NCBI GenBank assembly: GCA_033851265.1
Contig: JAWWOW010000012.1
Location: forward strand, 1-64,000
Reading direction: 5' to 3'
DNA: 64,000 nt
DNA from: JAWWOW01 sp033851265
GTDB taxonomy: Bacteria; Actinomycetota; Actinomycetes; JAWWOW01
Shown piece after piece: positions 8,852-18,504 of this stretch. The notes below the pieces were generated by a model. That model saw only the letters and a program-made list of their open reading frames with translations. It searched no databases and was not told the DNA's origin. Position numbers and translations under genes: made by a program. Position 1 is the first letter of the stretch. Each line of letters begins with the position of its first letter.

Positions 8852-8855
8852 CCTC

Positions 8856-10235
8856 ATGGTCGTAGGCGAAATGGCAGAGCCGGTCCAGGTTCTGGTGGTC
8901 GGCGGCGGACCCGGCGGATACACCGCGGCGGCCCGTGCTGCAGAGCTCGGAAAAGATGTGGTGCTCATCGAGCGCCAGCGTCTCGGCGGTGTGTGCCTCA
9001 ATGTCGGTTGTATCCCCTCGAAGGTGCTGACTACGGCTGCGCACGACATCACGCGTGCAGCTAGTGGTGCGGAGCGGGGCCTCCATGCCGACATCAAGCT
9101 CGACTTCGGTGCCTTGCAAGCCTGGAAAGCATCTGTTGTGGACCGCCTTGTCGGTGGTGTTGGTCAAGTGCTGTCGAAGGTGCGGGTCGTCGAGGGCACT
9201 GCCTACTTCCTCGACGCCAACCGAGTCTCGGTAGAGAACGACGACCAGGTCTCGCACTTCCGTTTCGAGCACGCGATCATCGCGACCGGCTCGGAACCGC
9301 TCCAACTTCCCGACCTGCCCGTCGACCAAAAGCGGATCGTCGACTCCACCGGTGCGCTCGCCTTCGACGAGGTGCCCGAGAATCTCGCCGTTGTCGGTGG
9401 CGGTTACATCGGGACCGAACTCGGCATGGCGTACGCGAAGCTCGGTGCTCGGGTCACGCTGGTGGAAGCGACCGAGGGCATCCTGACTGGTTTCGACGCC
9501 GACCTTGCGAAAACTGTTGCCGACCATGCAAAAGCCATCGGGATCGATGTGCGTACGTCGACCTTTGCGAAGGTTCTCGACGGTGACGATCTCGTGGTGA
9601 TGGGTCCTGAGGGGGAGGGGCGCGTGCCGGCCGACAAGGTGCTCGTGGCTGTTGGCCGTCGGCCTCTGGTCGGCGAACTGCAGTTGGAAGACCTCGGCAT
9701 CAAACTCACGGCAAGTGGTCATATCGCCGTTGACGAACAGTGCCGCACCAACGTCGCCAACATCTTCGCGATCGGCGACGTGATCGAAGGACCCGCGCTG
9801 GCGCACAAGGCAAGTGCGGAGGGGCGGGTTGCCGCGGAAGTGATCTGTGGGCTCCCGAGCGCGTTTGATTCAGTGGTGCCACTCATCGCGTTCACTGACC
9901 CCGAGGTCGCCGCAGTCGGGCTGACAGAGGCGGAGGCAAAGGCCGAGGGTCGCACGGTGCTGGTCGGTCGCAACAAGTTCTCGACGTCGGGTCGCGCCAT
10001 CATCCTGGGCGAGGAAACGGGCCTGGTGAAGGTTGTCATCGACGCGGAGACGGACGTTGTCTTGGGCTTTCACATCGCCGGTCCGAATGCGTCCGACCTC
10101 ATCGGCGAGGCCACCGTGGCGGTCGAGACTGCGTGTCGCGCTGAGGACCTAGCCGCAACTGTTCATCCGCATCCGACCTTGGTCGAGAGCCTGCACGAGG
10201 CTGTCCTAGCGGCTCTGCGGCGGGCCAAGCGCTGA
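8856..10235 (+). CDS. lpdA: Dihydrolipoyl dehydrogenase (E3)
   Basis: A 459-residue FAD/NAD disulfide oxidoreductase. It has the FAD-binding GGGPGGYTAA near 16-25, redox Cys47/Cys52 (GGVCLNVGCIPSK), a NAD-binding VVGGGYIGTELG around 185, and the C-terminal active-site HPHPTLVES. The ATG at 8856 follows GAGGGG; a second ATG at 8871 is possible. It reoxidises dihydrolipoamide on E2 with NAD+. Having its own E3 in the operon means the complex is self-contained and does not rely on the housekeeping lpd. The symbol is for the family only. Confidence 0.93.
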   Translation: MVVGEMAEPVQVLVVGGGPGGYTAAARAAELGKDVVLIERQRLGGVCLNVGCIPSKVLTTAAHDITRAASGAERGLHADIKLDFGALQAWKASVVDRLVGGVGQVLSKVRVVEGTAYFLDANRVSVENDDQVSHFRFEHAIIATGSEPLQLPDLPVDQKRIVDSTGALAFDEVPENLAVVGGGYIGTELGMAYAKLGARVTLVEATEGILTGFDADLAKTVADHAKAIGIDVRTSTFAKVLDGDDLVVMGPEGEGRVPADKVLVAVGRRPLVGELQLEDLGIKLTASGHIAVDEQCRTNVANIFAIGDVIEGPALAHKASAEGRVAAEVICGLPSAFDSVVPLIAFTDPEVAAVGLTEAEAKAEGRTVLVGRNKFSTSGRAIILGEETGLVKVVIDAETDVVLGFHIAGPNASDLIGEATVAVETACRAEDLAATVHPHPTLVESLHEAVLAALRRAKR

Positions 10236-10304
10236 CGAAGTTGACCCAGCCAAAGTCGAGACAGATCGAATCGCGGGGGCCAGTTACCGGGGCCGGATGG
10301 AGTA

Positions 10305-11966
10305 ATGATGGGTATGTCCGAGGACGCTAGCCATCGAGAGTTGTTGAGTCAGCGGCTCGACGCAACCGCCGCTGCCATGCCCGACGCGCTCGCGATCGTG
10401 CATGGAGATCGGCGGCTCACGTGGCGCGACGTCCAGGAGCAGAGCGAACAGATCGCTGCGTCGTTCCTCGCTGCCGGTGTCACGAGAGGCGACCACGTCG
10501 CACTGTGGTTGCCCAACCACCCGGAGTGGCTGGTCCTGTGGTTAGGGGCAGCGCGAATCGGTGCCGTGGTCGTGCCGGTCAACACGAGGTACAAGCCGGC
10601 TGAGGCTGAGTACGTCCTGCGCAAGTCAGAGTCCACGATGTTGTTCGTCGAGGACTCGTTCCTCGGGATCGACTATGTATCGGCATTTCGCGCTATCTGC
10701 CCCGACTGGGACGGGACCAGCTCGACCAAACTGCCGGACCTTCGGCACGTCGTTCGCCTCGGCGATAGCGACAAAAGCATCGACGGCTTCGGCTCTTACT
10801 CCGCATTCCTCGCTGCCGGCGCCGACGTACCGCAATCGGACGTCGAGGCAGCACAGGACAAGGTTTCACCGGACGACACCCTCATCATCGTGTTCACGTC
10901 AGGCACCACGGGCTTCCCAAAGGGCGTCGTGCACACCCACGATGCCCTGCGCATGATGACTGCGGTCACGGCGTGGCTCGGGCTCGATTCTTCCGACCGT
11001 GTGCTCGGGCACTTGCCCCTGTTCCATGTCGCGGGAGTGTTCAGCAGTTTCCTTCCCGCGTTGATAGCCGGCGGCGCACTTGTTCAACTGGACAGTTGGG
11101 ACGCCACCGAGGCACTCCGGCTCGTGCAGGACGAGCAGATCAGCGTGCTCTCGGGGATTCCCACGCACTTCATCGACCTGTTATGGCATCCAGAACTCAG
11201 CAGCTTTGACACGCGTTCATTGCGGACGGGTTGGATCGGTGGTTCGGCGATCCCGGCCGAGGTCGTCGACGGTGCTCGCGAAAAGTTGGGTATGAAGGCA
11301 ATTCTCCCCGTCTACGGCATGACCGAGACCACGTCGACGACGACGCTCGGGCGACCAACCGACTCGAAAGAGAGCCTCCTCGCGGGCAAGGGCGTGCCAA
11401 TCGGCGGCTACGAGGTCGCGGTTGTCGACCCGGAGACGCGCACCTCGCTTGACCCTGGCCAGGAGGGTGAGGTCGCGGTTCGCGGATACACGGTGATGAA
11501 GGGCTACTACCACGAGCCAGAAGCCACGGCGGCTGTGATGGACGACGCGGGTTGGTTCTACACAGGCGACCTGGGCGTCTTCGACGCGGACGGGTATCTC
11601 GCTATTACCGGCCGCCGCTCTGACAAGTTCATCGTTGGCGGCAACAACGTCCACCCGGCCGACATCGAGCTTGTCCTTTTGAAGTACCCGGGTGTCAAAC
11701 AGGCTTACATCGTGGCTCGCCCGCATCGCCGCTTGGGCGAGGTCGCCGTTGCGTTTGTCGAAATGGACAGCGGCATCGACGCGACGGCCGACGAGATCAA
11801 GAGCTTCTGCTCCTCGAGCCTCGCCTCATTCAAGGTCCCACGCGATGTGATCTTCGTCGACACGTGGCCGATGACGCCCACTGGCAAGGTGCAAAGGTTC
11901 CGGTTGCGAGAGCTCGCCGCGGCTGCGGCGGAGACTGCTACCGAGTCCGCGTCGTCGCGTTCCTAG
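10305..11966 (+). CDS. AMP-forming acyl-CoA ligase (class I adenylate-forming)
   Basis: A 553-residue ANL-superfamily ligase with the P-loop VFTSGTTGFPKGVVHTH near residue 200, YGMTETT (A5-like) near 340, YTGDLG near 425 and the C-terminal catalytic lysine motif TPTGKVQRF near 525. It activates a carboxylic acid to its CoA thioester through an acyl-AMP. The exact start is uncertain: ATGs at 10305, 10308 and 10314 are in frame, and GGAG at 10299-10302 best fits 10308. It lies 69 bases after E3 on the same strand and probably belongs to the same catabolic unit. Its stop abuts the stop of the convergent ThDP enzyme with no gap. Confidence 0.92.
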   Translation: MMGMSEDASHRELLSQRLDATAAAMPDALAIVHGDRRLTWRDVQEQSEQIAASFLAAGVTRGDHVALWLPNHPEWLVLWLGAARIGAVVVPVNTRYKPAEAEYVLRKSESTMLFVEDSFLGIDYVSAFRAICPDWDGTSSTKLPDLRHVVRLGDSDKSIDGFGSYSAFLAAGADVPQSDVEAAQDKVSPDDTLIIVFTSGTTGFPKGVVHTHDALRMMTAVTAWLGLDSSDRVLGHLPLFHVAGVFSSFLPALIAGGALVQLDSWDATEALRLVQDEQISVLSGIPTHFIDLLWHPELSSFDTRSLRTGWIGGSAIPAEVVDGAREKLGMKAILPVYGMTETTSTTTLGRPTDSKESLLAGKGVPIGGYEVAVVDPETRTSLDPGQEGEVAVRGYTVMKGYYHEPEATAAVMDDAGWFYTGDLGVFDADGYLAITGRRSDKFIVGGNNVHPADIELVLLKYPGVKQAYIVARPHRRLGEVAVAFVEMDSGIDATADEIKSFCSSSLASFKVPRDVIFVDTWPMTPTGKVQRFRLRELAAAAAETATESASSRS

Positions 11967-13589
11967 TCACCAGGTGTCGAACGGCACTTGGTCGGGGTCC
12001 AGCTTCACGTCGACGAGCAGCGGCCGGTCGCGGTGTTGAACCGCCTCAGCGACAGCCTCGAGATCTGAAAGCGAGCGGACCGTCACCCCTGCGCCGCCGA
12101 GTGCCTCTGCCAGCGGCGCGAGCTCTGGCCAGTGGCAGGTAGCCAGCCCCGGATCCATGTCTCGGTTCCGGAACTGGATGTGTTCGGCCCCGTACGCCCC
12201 ATCGTTCAGGACCAGAACGATCAGGTCGATGTTGCTCTGCACGGCAGACGTGAACTCGGCGAGGCCGCCAAGCATGAATCCGCCGTCTCCACAGACCAGA
12301 AGGACCGGTCGGCTGGGATCTGCAACGCCGGCTCCGATCGCGTTACCCATGCCGAGCCCGATGGCGCCGAAGTTACAGGTGTGTACGAACGAATGGGGAT
12401 CGGGGACAGTCAGGATCTTGTAGGCCTCGTACATGAAGCGGCCGGCATCCGCAACGAGCACGCGGTCTGACGGCACGATCTCGTCCATGCGAGCAAGAGC
12501 CGTTCGGAAGTCGACCGTGCCGTCTTGAGTCCGCCGCGGCGCACCACCGGCCGGGGAGTAGTCCTTGATGCTCTGCGCGAGGGCGTCCGTGCGTGAACCA
12601 GCAGGGCGAATATCCGCTTCGTCGAGCCAGCGGACGATCGCGTCGGCCACCTTGGCCGCGTCACCGATGAGGGCTGCGTCCACGAACACGTGCTTGCCGA
12701 TGGCACTCTGCTCAAGGTCGCATTGGATTACCCGCTTGTCTTTGAGCAAGGAGGTGGAGTCAGTCGTCCAATGATTGAGGCTGGCACCGAACGCGATAAC
12801 GCAGTCGCTCTGCACGATTGTCTCGAGTGCCACCGGCGTACCCAGCGTCCCGAAAACGCCGAGGTTGAAAGGATCGCCCCGAAAAAGGTTTGTGCCGCGC
12901 AGCGTGGTAGCGATAGGAGCACCAATGCGCTGCGCCAGCCTGAGCAGTGCCTCCCGGGCAGCTGGGCTCGCCGCACCCCGTCCGGCTAGGACGATCGGCC
13001 GCTTTGCATGCGCGATTGCCCCGACGGCGAGATCGAGGGCCGCCGGATCGGCTTCAACCGCTTGATGGACGAAGACCGCGCCGGATGGTTCGTACTCGAC
13101 GTCTTCCCACATGAACTTTGATGGCACGTTCAGCACGACCGGTCGACGTTCAACGGTCGTACGCCGGATCGCCGTACGAAGATCGTGTACGGCGGTGCGT
13201 GCGGCGCGGACCTGCTCGAAGCCCGCCCCCGTTGGCAGGGTCAACTCTCGCTGGTCGATCCTCTGAAGGTTCTTCTCGTCCTCGATGGAGGTGTCGCCCG
13301 CGATCAGCAACACTGGCATCCCGCCGCGCACGCTGTCGATGAGCGGGGGCAGGGCGTTGGCCAGGCCGGGGCCATGCGTAACCGTTGCAACGCCGACTTT
13401 TTGCGAGACGCTGGCGTAACCATTGGCCATCAGGACGGCTCCGGCCTCGTTCGCCGCGGTTACGTACCTCGTGGAGTCGGCTTTGGCGAAACTATCGGCG
13501 AAGAACAGATTCCCGTCACCAACTACGCCGAAGAGCGTTGAGACATCCTCATCTCGCAACGCTTGTGCCAAGGCTTCGAAAAGCTTCAT
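11967..13589 (-). CDS. ThDP-dependent enzyme, acetolactate synthase/benzoylformate decarboxylase-like
   Basis: A 540-residue three-domain ThDP enzyme. The catalytic glutamate is E48 (ANEAGAVLMANGYA); the central domain (about 190-330) has VLAGRGAASPAAREAL; the ThDP/Mg motif runs from GDG 434-436 to N462-D463. It begins with ATG and follows the permease gene by 61 bases, making it the last gene of a leftward ABC-transporter operon. Family members make or break carbon-carbon bonds next to a carbonyl (acetolactate synthases, 2-oxoacid decarboxylases, cyclic diketone hydrolases). A biosynthetic acetolactate synthase normally has a small subunit beside it, and none is seen. A catabolic lyase or decarboxylase for the imported compound is the better guess. 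Confidence 0.85.
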   Translation of the reverse strand: MKLFEALAQALRDEDVSTLFGVVGDGNLFFADSFAKADSTRYVTAANEAGAVLMANGYASVSQKVGVATVTHGPGLANALPPLIDSVRGGMPVLLIAGDTSIEDEKNLQRIDQRELTLPTGAGFEQVRAARTAVHDLRTAIRRTTVERRPVVLNVPSKFMWEDVEYEPSGAVFVHQAVEADPAALDLAVGAIAHAKRPIVLAGRGAASPAAREALLRLAQRIGAPIATTLRGTNLFRGDPFNLGVFGTLGTPVALETIVQSDCVIAFGASLNHWTTDSTSLLKDKRVIQCDLEQSAIGKHVFVDAALIGDAAKVADAIVRWLDEADIRPAGSRTDALAQSIKDYSPAGGAPRRTQDGTVDFRTALARMDEIVPSDRVLVADAGRFMYEAYKILTVPDPHSFVHTCNFGAIGLGMGNAIGAGVADPSRPVLLVCGDGGFMLGGLAEFTSAVQSNIDLIVLVLNDGAYGAEHIQFRNRDMDPGLATCHWPELAPLAEALGGAGVTVRSLSDLEAVAEAVQHRDRPLLVDVKLDPDQVPFDTW

Positions 13590-13650
13590 GCGTTGCTGTT
13601 ACCCGTTCTGTGAAACGTGCGCTTTCGCGATGGCTCCTGCGACCGCGGGG

Positions 13651-14733
13651 CTACGGCGTCCGAGGCTGGCTGCGGCTGCTCAGGCGGCCGATGACCCCCC
13701 TGATCGCGGCCCCGCGCCCGCGGAGTCGGGTCAGGCCAACGGCGATGATGAGGGCAGCTCCGTTGAAGAGGCTAGGCACCCAGAACGACGCTCCGGCCAA
13801 CTGGAGGCCTTTGACACCAACGCTGAGAACGTAGACGGCAACGACGGTTCCCAAGACGTTGAAGCGACCGTTCTTGAACTGGGTCGAGCCCAGGAATGCA
13901 GCGGAGAACGCGGGTAGCAGGTAGTCCGGTCCGGTTGTGGGGTCACCCGTTCCGAACGTCCCCGCGATGAGTAGTCCGGTGAGACTTGCCGTCACGGCAC
14001 TAGCCGCCAGAGAAGCAGTGATGACGCCGCCGGTTCGAACGCCGACGAGTCGTGCCGCTTCTCGGTTGCCGCCGGTCGCGTACACGCGACGACCGAGTGG
14101 TGTGTGCTCAAGCACGTACCAACACACGATCGCGACGCCGATCAATACATAAACCGGCACCGACATTCCGAGGTACTGCCTGCTGACAAAGCTCCGAAAG
14201 CCCAGGTCAAGTCCGATGATCTGCTGGCCGTTCGAGATGGCGAGCACGGCCGCGGTGAGGATCGAGGAGACGCCGAGGGTCGCGATGAATGAGTCGATGC
14301 CGATGACTACCACAAGGAAGCCGTTGACCACGCCGATAGCGACGCCAATGACCAAGGTGATGAGCACGGCCGTGATGGGGGAGTAGCCCTTGTTGACGAG
14401 CAGCCAGGAGACCATCATCGAACCGATCCCGACCGTCGCGCCGACGGATAAGTCGAAGACGCCCGCACACAGCGCGATGCCGACGCCGATCGCGACAAGG
14501 GCAGTCGTGGCATTTCCGTTCAACAGCGAACGCCAGGTTGTCGACGTCAGAAAGGTGTCCGGAACCCACAGCGAGAAGATCAGGAACATCGCTGCGAAAA
14601 CGTAGATCGCGCTCGCATTTCGGATACTCAGTGTGGACGCCAGCCGCCGTAGGCCCTGGCCTTCCGACGTGTGGTCCGGCGCTGGCGGCTTGTCGAGGGG
14701 AGATTCGGGATCCGCCACAGTCGCGTCACTCAC
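13651..14733 (-). CDS. Ribose-type ABC transporter permease
   Basis: A 360-residue integral membrane protein of the BPD_transp_2 (RbsC/XylH) family with about ten hydrophobic segments, beginning near residue 40. The conserved loop GFLVVVIGIDSFIATLGV sits near 140-160. It starts at a GTG that overlaps the ATPase stop (GTGA) and has GAGGAG just upstream. It would form the homodimeric channel of a sugar importer with the ATPase at 14730-16280 and the binding protein at 16309-17433. The N-terminal 35 residues are Pro/Asp-rich and presumably cytoplasmic. Confidence 0.93.
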   Translation of the reverse strand: MSDATVADPESPLDKPPAPDHTSEGQGLRRLASTLSIRNASAIYVFAAMFLIFSLWVPDTFLTSTTWRSLLNGNATTALVAIGVGIALCAGVFDLSVGATVGIGSMMVSWLLVNKGYSPITAVLITLVIGVAIGVVNGFLVVVIGIDSFIATLGVSSILTAAVLAISNGQQIIGLDLGFRSFVSRQYLGMSVPVYVLIGVAIVCWYVLEHTPLGRRVYATGGNREAARLVGVRTGGVITASLAASAVTASLTGLLIAGTFGTGDPTTGPDYLLPAFSAAFLGSTQFKNGRFNVLGTVVAVYVLSVGVKGLQLAGASFWVPSLFNGAALIIAVGLTRLRGRGAAIRGVIGRLSSRSQPRTP

Positions 14734-16280
14734 AGCTTCTCCTCTGGATCAGGGGCGGGAAGCGAGCCTGCTTCGCTGACCCCTAACGTCTCTGTGGTCA
14801 ATCGGGTTTCGTTGATCTCGTCATGGCCGAGTTCGGCGACGATGACCCCATCACGGAAGACAAGTACGCGATCACACACGTCGATCAGTTCGACGACATC
14901 ACTGGAGCAGACAAGGACTGCAGTCCCGTCCGCTGCAGCGTTGCGGACAGTGCTGTGAATCTCGGCTTTCGCCCCGATGTCCACGCCCTGAGTTGGGTCG
15001 TCAAGGAGCAGAAGCTTGGGACTGGTACGGAGCCAGCGGGCCAGGATCACCTTCTGCTGATTGCCGCCACTCATGAGCTCGATCGACTTTTCGGTGTCCG
15101 GGGGACGGATGTCGAGGGCCCGGATCCACTTACGCGTCTCGCGGCGTTCTAGCGCACTACTCAGCCAGCCAGTGGGTCGGCGCAGCGGTCCAAGTGATGG
15201 CAGGGTCAGATTCTCGCGCATCGACATGGCCATGATGGCAGCTTGCCGTCGTCGATCAGCGGGGACCATGGCAACCCTCGCACGGATCGACGCCTTGGGA
15301 TTGCCTGAAGGCAACGTGCGTCCGGCAACCCGAACGGTCCCACCAGCGCGCGGTGTCGCCCCGAAAATGAGATTCGCAAGCTCGTCGCGACCCGAGCCCA
15401 CCAGCCCGGTGACTCCAACGACTTCGCCAGCACGAACAGTGAGGTCAGCTTTGTTGACACGGAGCCCGGACACGTTGCGCACTTCTAGCGCCGGCTCTCC
15501 CGGCTCCGGTCGGTCACCACTGAGAAGTGGCTTCAATTGTCCGCCGGTCATGAGTTCGATGAGGTCGCGTTCCTCATAGCCGTTACGGGCCACCTCCCCG
15601 ACGATTCGACCGTCACGGAGGACGAGAACGCGGTCGGCAAGAGCTGCAACCTCGTTGAGCCGGTGCGTAACGAGAATCACCCCTGCGCCGCGGTGAGCCA
15701 ACTTCTGAATCGCAGCGAAGAGGGGCTTCAGCTCCTGGGGGTGGAGGGCAGCAGTTGGCTCGTCCAGGACGAGGATGTTGTCTGCCGAGGTCCAGCCGTC
15801 AAATGCGCGGGCGATCGCGACGAGGCTTTGCTCCGTCGGGGTGAGCTCTCCGACCGGCTTCTCGACATCGAAGTGCCCGCCGAAGTCTGCCAAGACTCTG
15901 CGGGCATGCCGTACCTCGGCCCGCCTTCGTGTCGGCCAGAGCGACGCCAGCCAGCCGGGTCGAGGTCGAGTCACTTCGAGGTTCTCGACGGTGGTCAATG
16001 CAGAGACCAATGCAAGGTCTTGGTGAATGAAGTGCAAGCCACGCTCGGGGGCCCCCACCATCGAAGCGGTGATGGGGGCCCCCCAAGCAAGGATCGAACT
16101 GTCTCTGTCCGGTGTGTGATAGCCGGCCAGCGTCTTGATCAGCGTTGACTTGCCACAACCGTTCTGACCGATGATCGCCAGCACCTCGCCAGCGTCGAGC
16201 TTGAGCTCGATATCGCGGAGCACCGTCTGACTCTCAAAGGTCTTGCTCACCCTGGAGAGTTCAAGCAGGTGGTCAGTCAC
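14730..16280 (-). CDS. Sugar ABC transporter ATP-binding protein with two ABC domains
   Basis: A 516-residue RbsA/XylG-type tandem ATPase. The first domain has Walker A GQNGCGKST at 38-46, a signature region TPTEQSLVAIARAF and Walker B VLDEPTAAL. The second has a degenerate P-loop GLVGSGRDE, signature MSGGNQQKVILARWL and Walker B LLLDDPTQGVD. Loss of the second canonical P-loop is usual in this family. The GTG at 16278-16280 is chosen because GAGGA lies a few bases upstream; a TTG 18 bases earlier is less likely. It sits 28 bases after the binding-protein stop and overlaps the permease by four bases. Confidence 0.94.
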   Translation of the reverse strand: MTDHLLELSRVSKTFESQTVLRDIELKLDAGEVLAIIGQNGCGKSTLIKTLAGYHTPDRDSSILAWGAPITASMVGAPERGLHFIHQDLALVSALTTVENLEVTRPRPGWLASLWPTRRRAEVRHARRVLADFGGHFDVEKPVGELTPTEQSLVAIARAFDGWTSADNILVLDEPTAALHPQELKPLFAAIQKLAHRGAGVILVTHRLNEVAALADRVLVLRDGRIVGEVARNGYEERDLIELMTGGQLKPLLSGDRPEPGEPALEVRNVSGLRVNKADLTVRAGEVVGVTGLVGSGRDELANLIFGATPRAGGTVRVAGRTLPSGNPKASIRARVAMVPADRRRQAAIMAMSMRENLTLPSLGPLRRPTGWLSSALERRETRKWIRALDIRPPDTEKSIELMSGGNQQKVILARWLRTSPKLLLLDDPTQGVDIGAKAEIHSTVRNAAADGTAVLVCSSDVVELIDVCDRVLVFRDGVIVAELGHDEINETRLTTETLGVSEAGSLPAPDPEEKL

Positions 16281-16308
16281 GGAAGTTTCCTCTTCCAACT
16301 ACTCAGAC

Positions 16309-17433
16309 TCAGGTAAGGCCCCAGGACTTCTTGAACCTGTCCTTGAAGTCGGGGTAAGCGACCCAAGCCTGGGAGATGTCGAACGTCAGGTCGTCCTTGC
16401 CGAGGAACTGGAATGGCGGGGTGAGGCGATCGGGCGTTTGCCCGGTCGCAAGCTTGGCGGCGGTGTCGACGCCCACCCAACCCTCCATGTTCAGGTCCTT
16501 GGCCAGGATGACAGCCTGCTGGCCATCCTTCACGGCCTGGTACTCGGATGGACTACCACCCTGTGTGTACAGCTTGATACCCGACAAGCCAGCAGCCTTG
16601 AGTGCATCGGCGACGCCGAGGTTCATCGAACCGAACCCGGTGATCACGTACTTCACCTTCGGGTGCTGCTGCAGGTAGCTAACGATGCGGTTGGGAATGC
16701 GCGGTGTCCCGAGGTCGGTCACGGGCACCTCGATCCCGTCGATCGAGCAGCTCGTGCAGTGCTTAGCGAATTCCGCCTTGACGCCGTCGGCAACAGGCGT
16801 GATCACACCGATGGCGGGCGGCCAGACGACCACGGCGTCAGCAGTGCCCTTCGAGTCCGCAATCGCCCAGTCGGCAAGGACCGTGCCCAGCTCGATGAAT
16901 TCCGGTGTCCCGTTGTAGGTGGCGTCGACCGCGGTAGCTGCGGGCTGAGTCGTGATGCTCCACGCAAGGACGGGGATGTGACGTGCCTTGGCCTTCGTGA
17001 GCTGCGCCGACCATGACGCCGGCTCGAAGGCGACGGCCATCAGCACGTCCGGGTTGGATTGCAGAGCGCTGTCGAAGGCTGCCGAGATGGTCTGCGCGGT
17101 TGCGCCGCCGTTGAACTGCTTCACCGTGGCGCCGAGGAGTCCTGCGGCTTCCTTGATGAAGTCGCCCATCTTGATGCACTCAGGCGCCGAGCACGCTACG
17201 TATGCGAACTTCTTGCCGGTTGGCTTCGCCTTCAGTGGCGTGACCGTGGGGAAGGCGCGCGGGTTGGTCGTGTACTTGTCGACCACCGCCTGTGCCGCTG
17301 CCACGCCGGCAGTGTCGACGCCGCTCCCGGTCGTCGGGGTGCTGCCGCCGCTGGAACCGCCACAGGCGGTTAACGCCAGGGCCGATCCCACGAGTACGGC
17401 GGTGATTGTGCTCAGACGCATTGACGCTTTCAT
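16309..17433 (-). CDS. Sugar ABC transporter substrate-binding lipoprotein
   Basis: A 374-residue periplasmic-binding protein of the Peripla_BP_4 (ribose/xylitol) type. A lipoprotein signal of about 23 residues ends in LTAC with lipidated Cys24, followed by a Gly/Ser/Thr-rich tether. The ATG at 17431-17433 has AGGAGG nine bases upstream. It would deliver a sugar, polyol or similar small molecule to the permease and ATPase encoded downstream. The long insertions and the acidic pocket residues do not let me name the ligand. Together with the isomerase gene upstream and the ThDP enzyme downstream it defines an import-and-cleavage operon. Confidence 0.9.
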   Translation of the reverse strand: MKASMRLSTITAVLVGSALALTACGGSSGGSTPTTGSGVDTAGVAAAQAVVDKYTTNPRAFPTVTPLKAKPTGKKFAYVACSAPECIKMGDFIKEAAGLLGATVKQFNGGATAQTISAAFDSALQSNPDVLMAVAFEPASWSAQLTKAKARHIPVLAWSITTQPAATAVDATYNGTPEFIELGTVLADWAIADSKGTADAVVVWPPAIGVITPVADGVKAEFAKHCTSCSIDGIEVPVTDLGTPRIPNRIVSYLQQHPKVKYVITGFGSMNLGVADALKAAGLSGIKLYTQGGSPSEYQAVKDGQQAVILAKDLNMEGWVGVDTAAKLATGQTPDRLTPPFQFLGKDDLTFDISQAWVAYPDFKDRFKKSWGLT

Positions 17434-17515
17434 CGACCCAAGCCTCCTGTGGAGTTGCAACATGGAATGTCACGTTCGTGTGCTAGCAGGTGCAGTTCTT
17501 TCGTCTCGTTCGCGC

Positions 17516-18379
17516 TCACACTGGCAGGACCGACTGGGTGCCTTTCACCAATCGAAGGGCGCCATCCTGAGGGGTGAGCTCACTCAGGGAATCCGACAAG
17601 ACCTCGACCGAAACGGGAGCGCTCGTCCCGCTCTCGAATATCGCGGCGAAGAAGCCCGCAAGATCGAAGTCACCGTCGCCAGGGACGTCGCGATAGTGCA
17701 TCGTCTCGTAGAGAAAGTTCGGGTCCGCGGGCTCCGCAGGCCCGTCATCCAACTGGATGACGGAAACCCGATGTGGCGGCACAGCGCGCAGGAGGTCAAG
17801 ATTCTGGGCGCCGCGGGTGTGGTGCCAGCTGTCGATGCACAGGCCGCCGTTCGGGCGATCAGCCTGCTCAACGATGCTGAGTGCAACGCCGGCATCGGGG
17901 ATGTTTGTGGTCGGCAGGAACTCCAGACCGATCTTGATGCCCACCGTGGCAGCTTGGTCGCATAGACCGGCGAATCGCTCGATCGCGTCTGGCTCGAGTA
18001 CGTCCGTGTCGAAGGCACCGACCGCCTGCAGGTGATGCGGTTCGAACAGCTCCGCCATCGTCCAGAAATCCTTGAGATCCTCCGGCGGCGTGTAGACAAG
18101 GCCACCACCGAACGGAATGCCTGTCTTCGCGGGCTCGATTGCGTAGCCGAAGACTGCCTCGAGCTCCGCGACCCGCATTCCATTCGCGTCGAGCACCGAC
18201 TTCATTTCCTTCGGGCTCATCTCCCCAGCCGAGATCTCTCGGAATGCAGCGAGGCTCAGCCCGAGCGCGTCGAAGCCGGCTGCCGCAGCAACCTCGACAC
18301 GCTCGCGGAAGGAGCTCGTGCCGATGGTTGTCATGCTGGCGAGGATCAGCGGCTGCTGCGTCCCGTTGACGTTGATCAT
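17516..18379 (-). CDS. TIM-barrel sugar phosphate isomerase/epimerase (AP endonuclease 2 family)
   Basis: A 287-residue protein of the xylose-isomerase-like TIM-barrel superfamily (IolE/IolH/Hyi relatives). Metal-ligand type residues are visible in VAELEAVFGY (Glu), KIGLEFLPTTN (Glu), CIDSWHHTRGA (Asp/His) and SVIQLDDGPAE (Asp). The ATG at 18377-18379 has AAGGGAG five bases upstream; longer in-frame versions lack a site. It is the first gene of the leftward transporter operon and probably isomerises, epimerises or dehydrates the imported compound. It is followed 82 bases later by the binding-protein gene. Confidence 0.87.
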   Translation of the reverse strand: MINVNGTQQPLILASMTTIGTSSFRERVEVAAAAGFDALGLSLAAFREISAGEMSPKEMKSVLDANGMRVAELEAVFGYAIEPAKTGIPFGGGLVYTPPEDLKDFWTMAELFEPHHLQAVGAFDTDVLEPDAIERFAGLCDQAATVGIKIGLEFLPTTNIPDAGVALSIVEQADRPNGGLCIDSWHHTRGAQNLDLLRAVPPHRVSVIQLDDGPAEPADPNFLYETMHYRDVPGDGDFDLAGFFAAIFESGTSAPVSVEVLSDSLSELTPQDGALRLVKGTQSVLPV

Positions 18380-18494
18380 TAGGCTCCCTTTGCGCCGGCG
18401 ATCGCGGCGGGTGGCGGAAGGGTGATCCGCAGGAATCAACCGCCCGATGTCATCGCTTGTGGCGCGGGGCTCAGGGACTGGAAGCCCTCAGGTG

Positions 18495-18504
18495 ATTTCG
18501 AAAT
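18495..18504. promoter_or_regulatory. Palindrome ATTTCGAAAT, candidate operator
   Basis: A perfect 10-bp palindrome in the divergent region, about 115 bases upstream of the isomerase start. It contains the GATTTCGA octamer (18494-18501) seen also upstream of the racemase gene on the minus strand at 3871-3878. An IclR-family regulator of the island is the natural candidate, but binding is inferred only from symmetry, base composition and recurrence. Confidence 0.35.
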
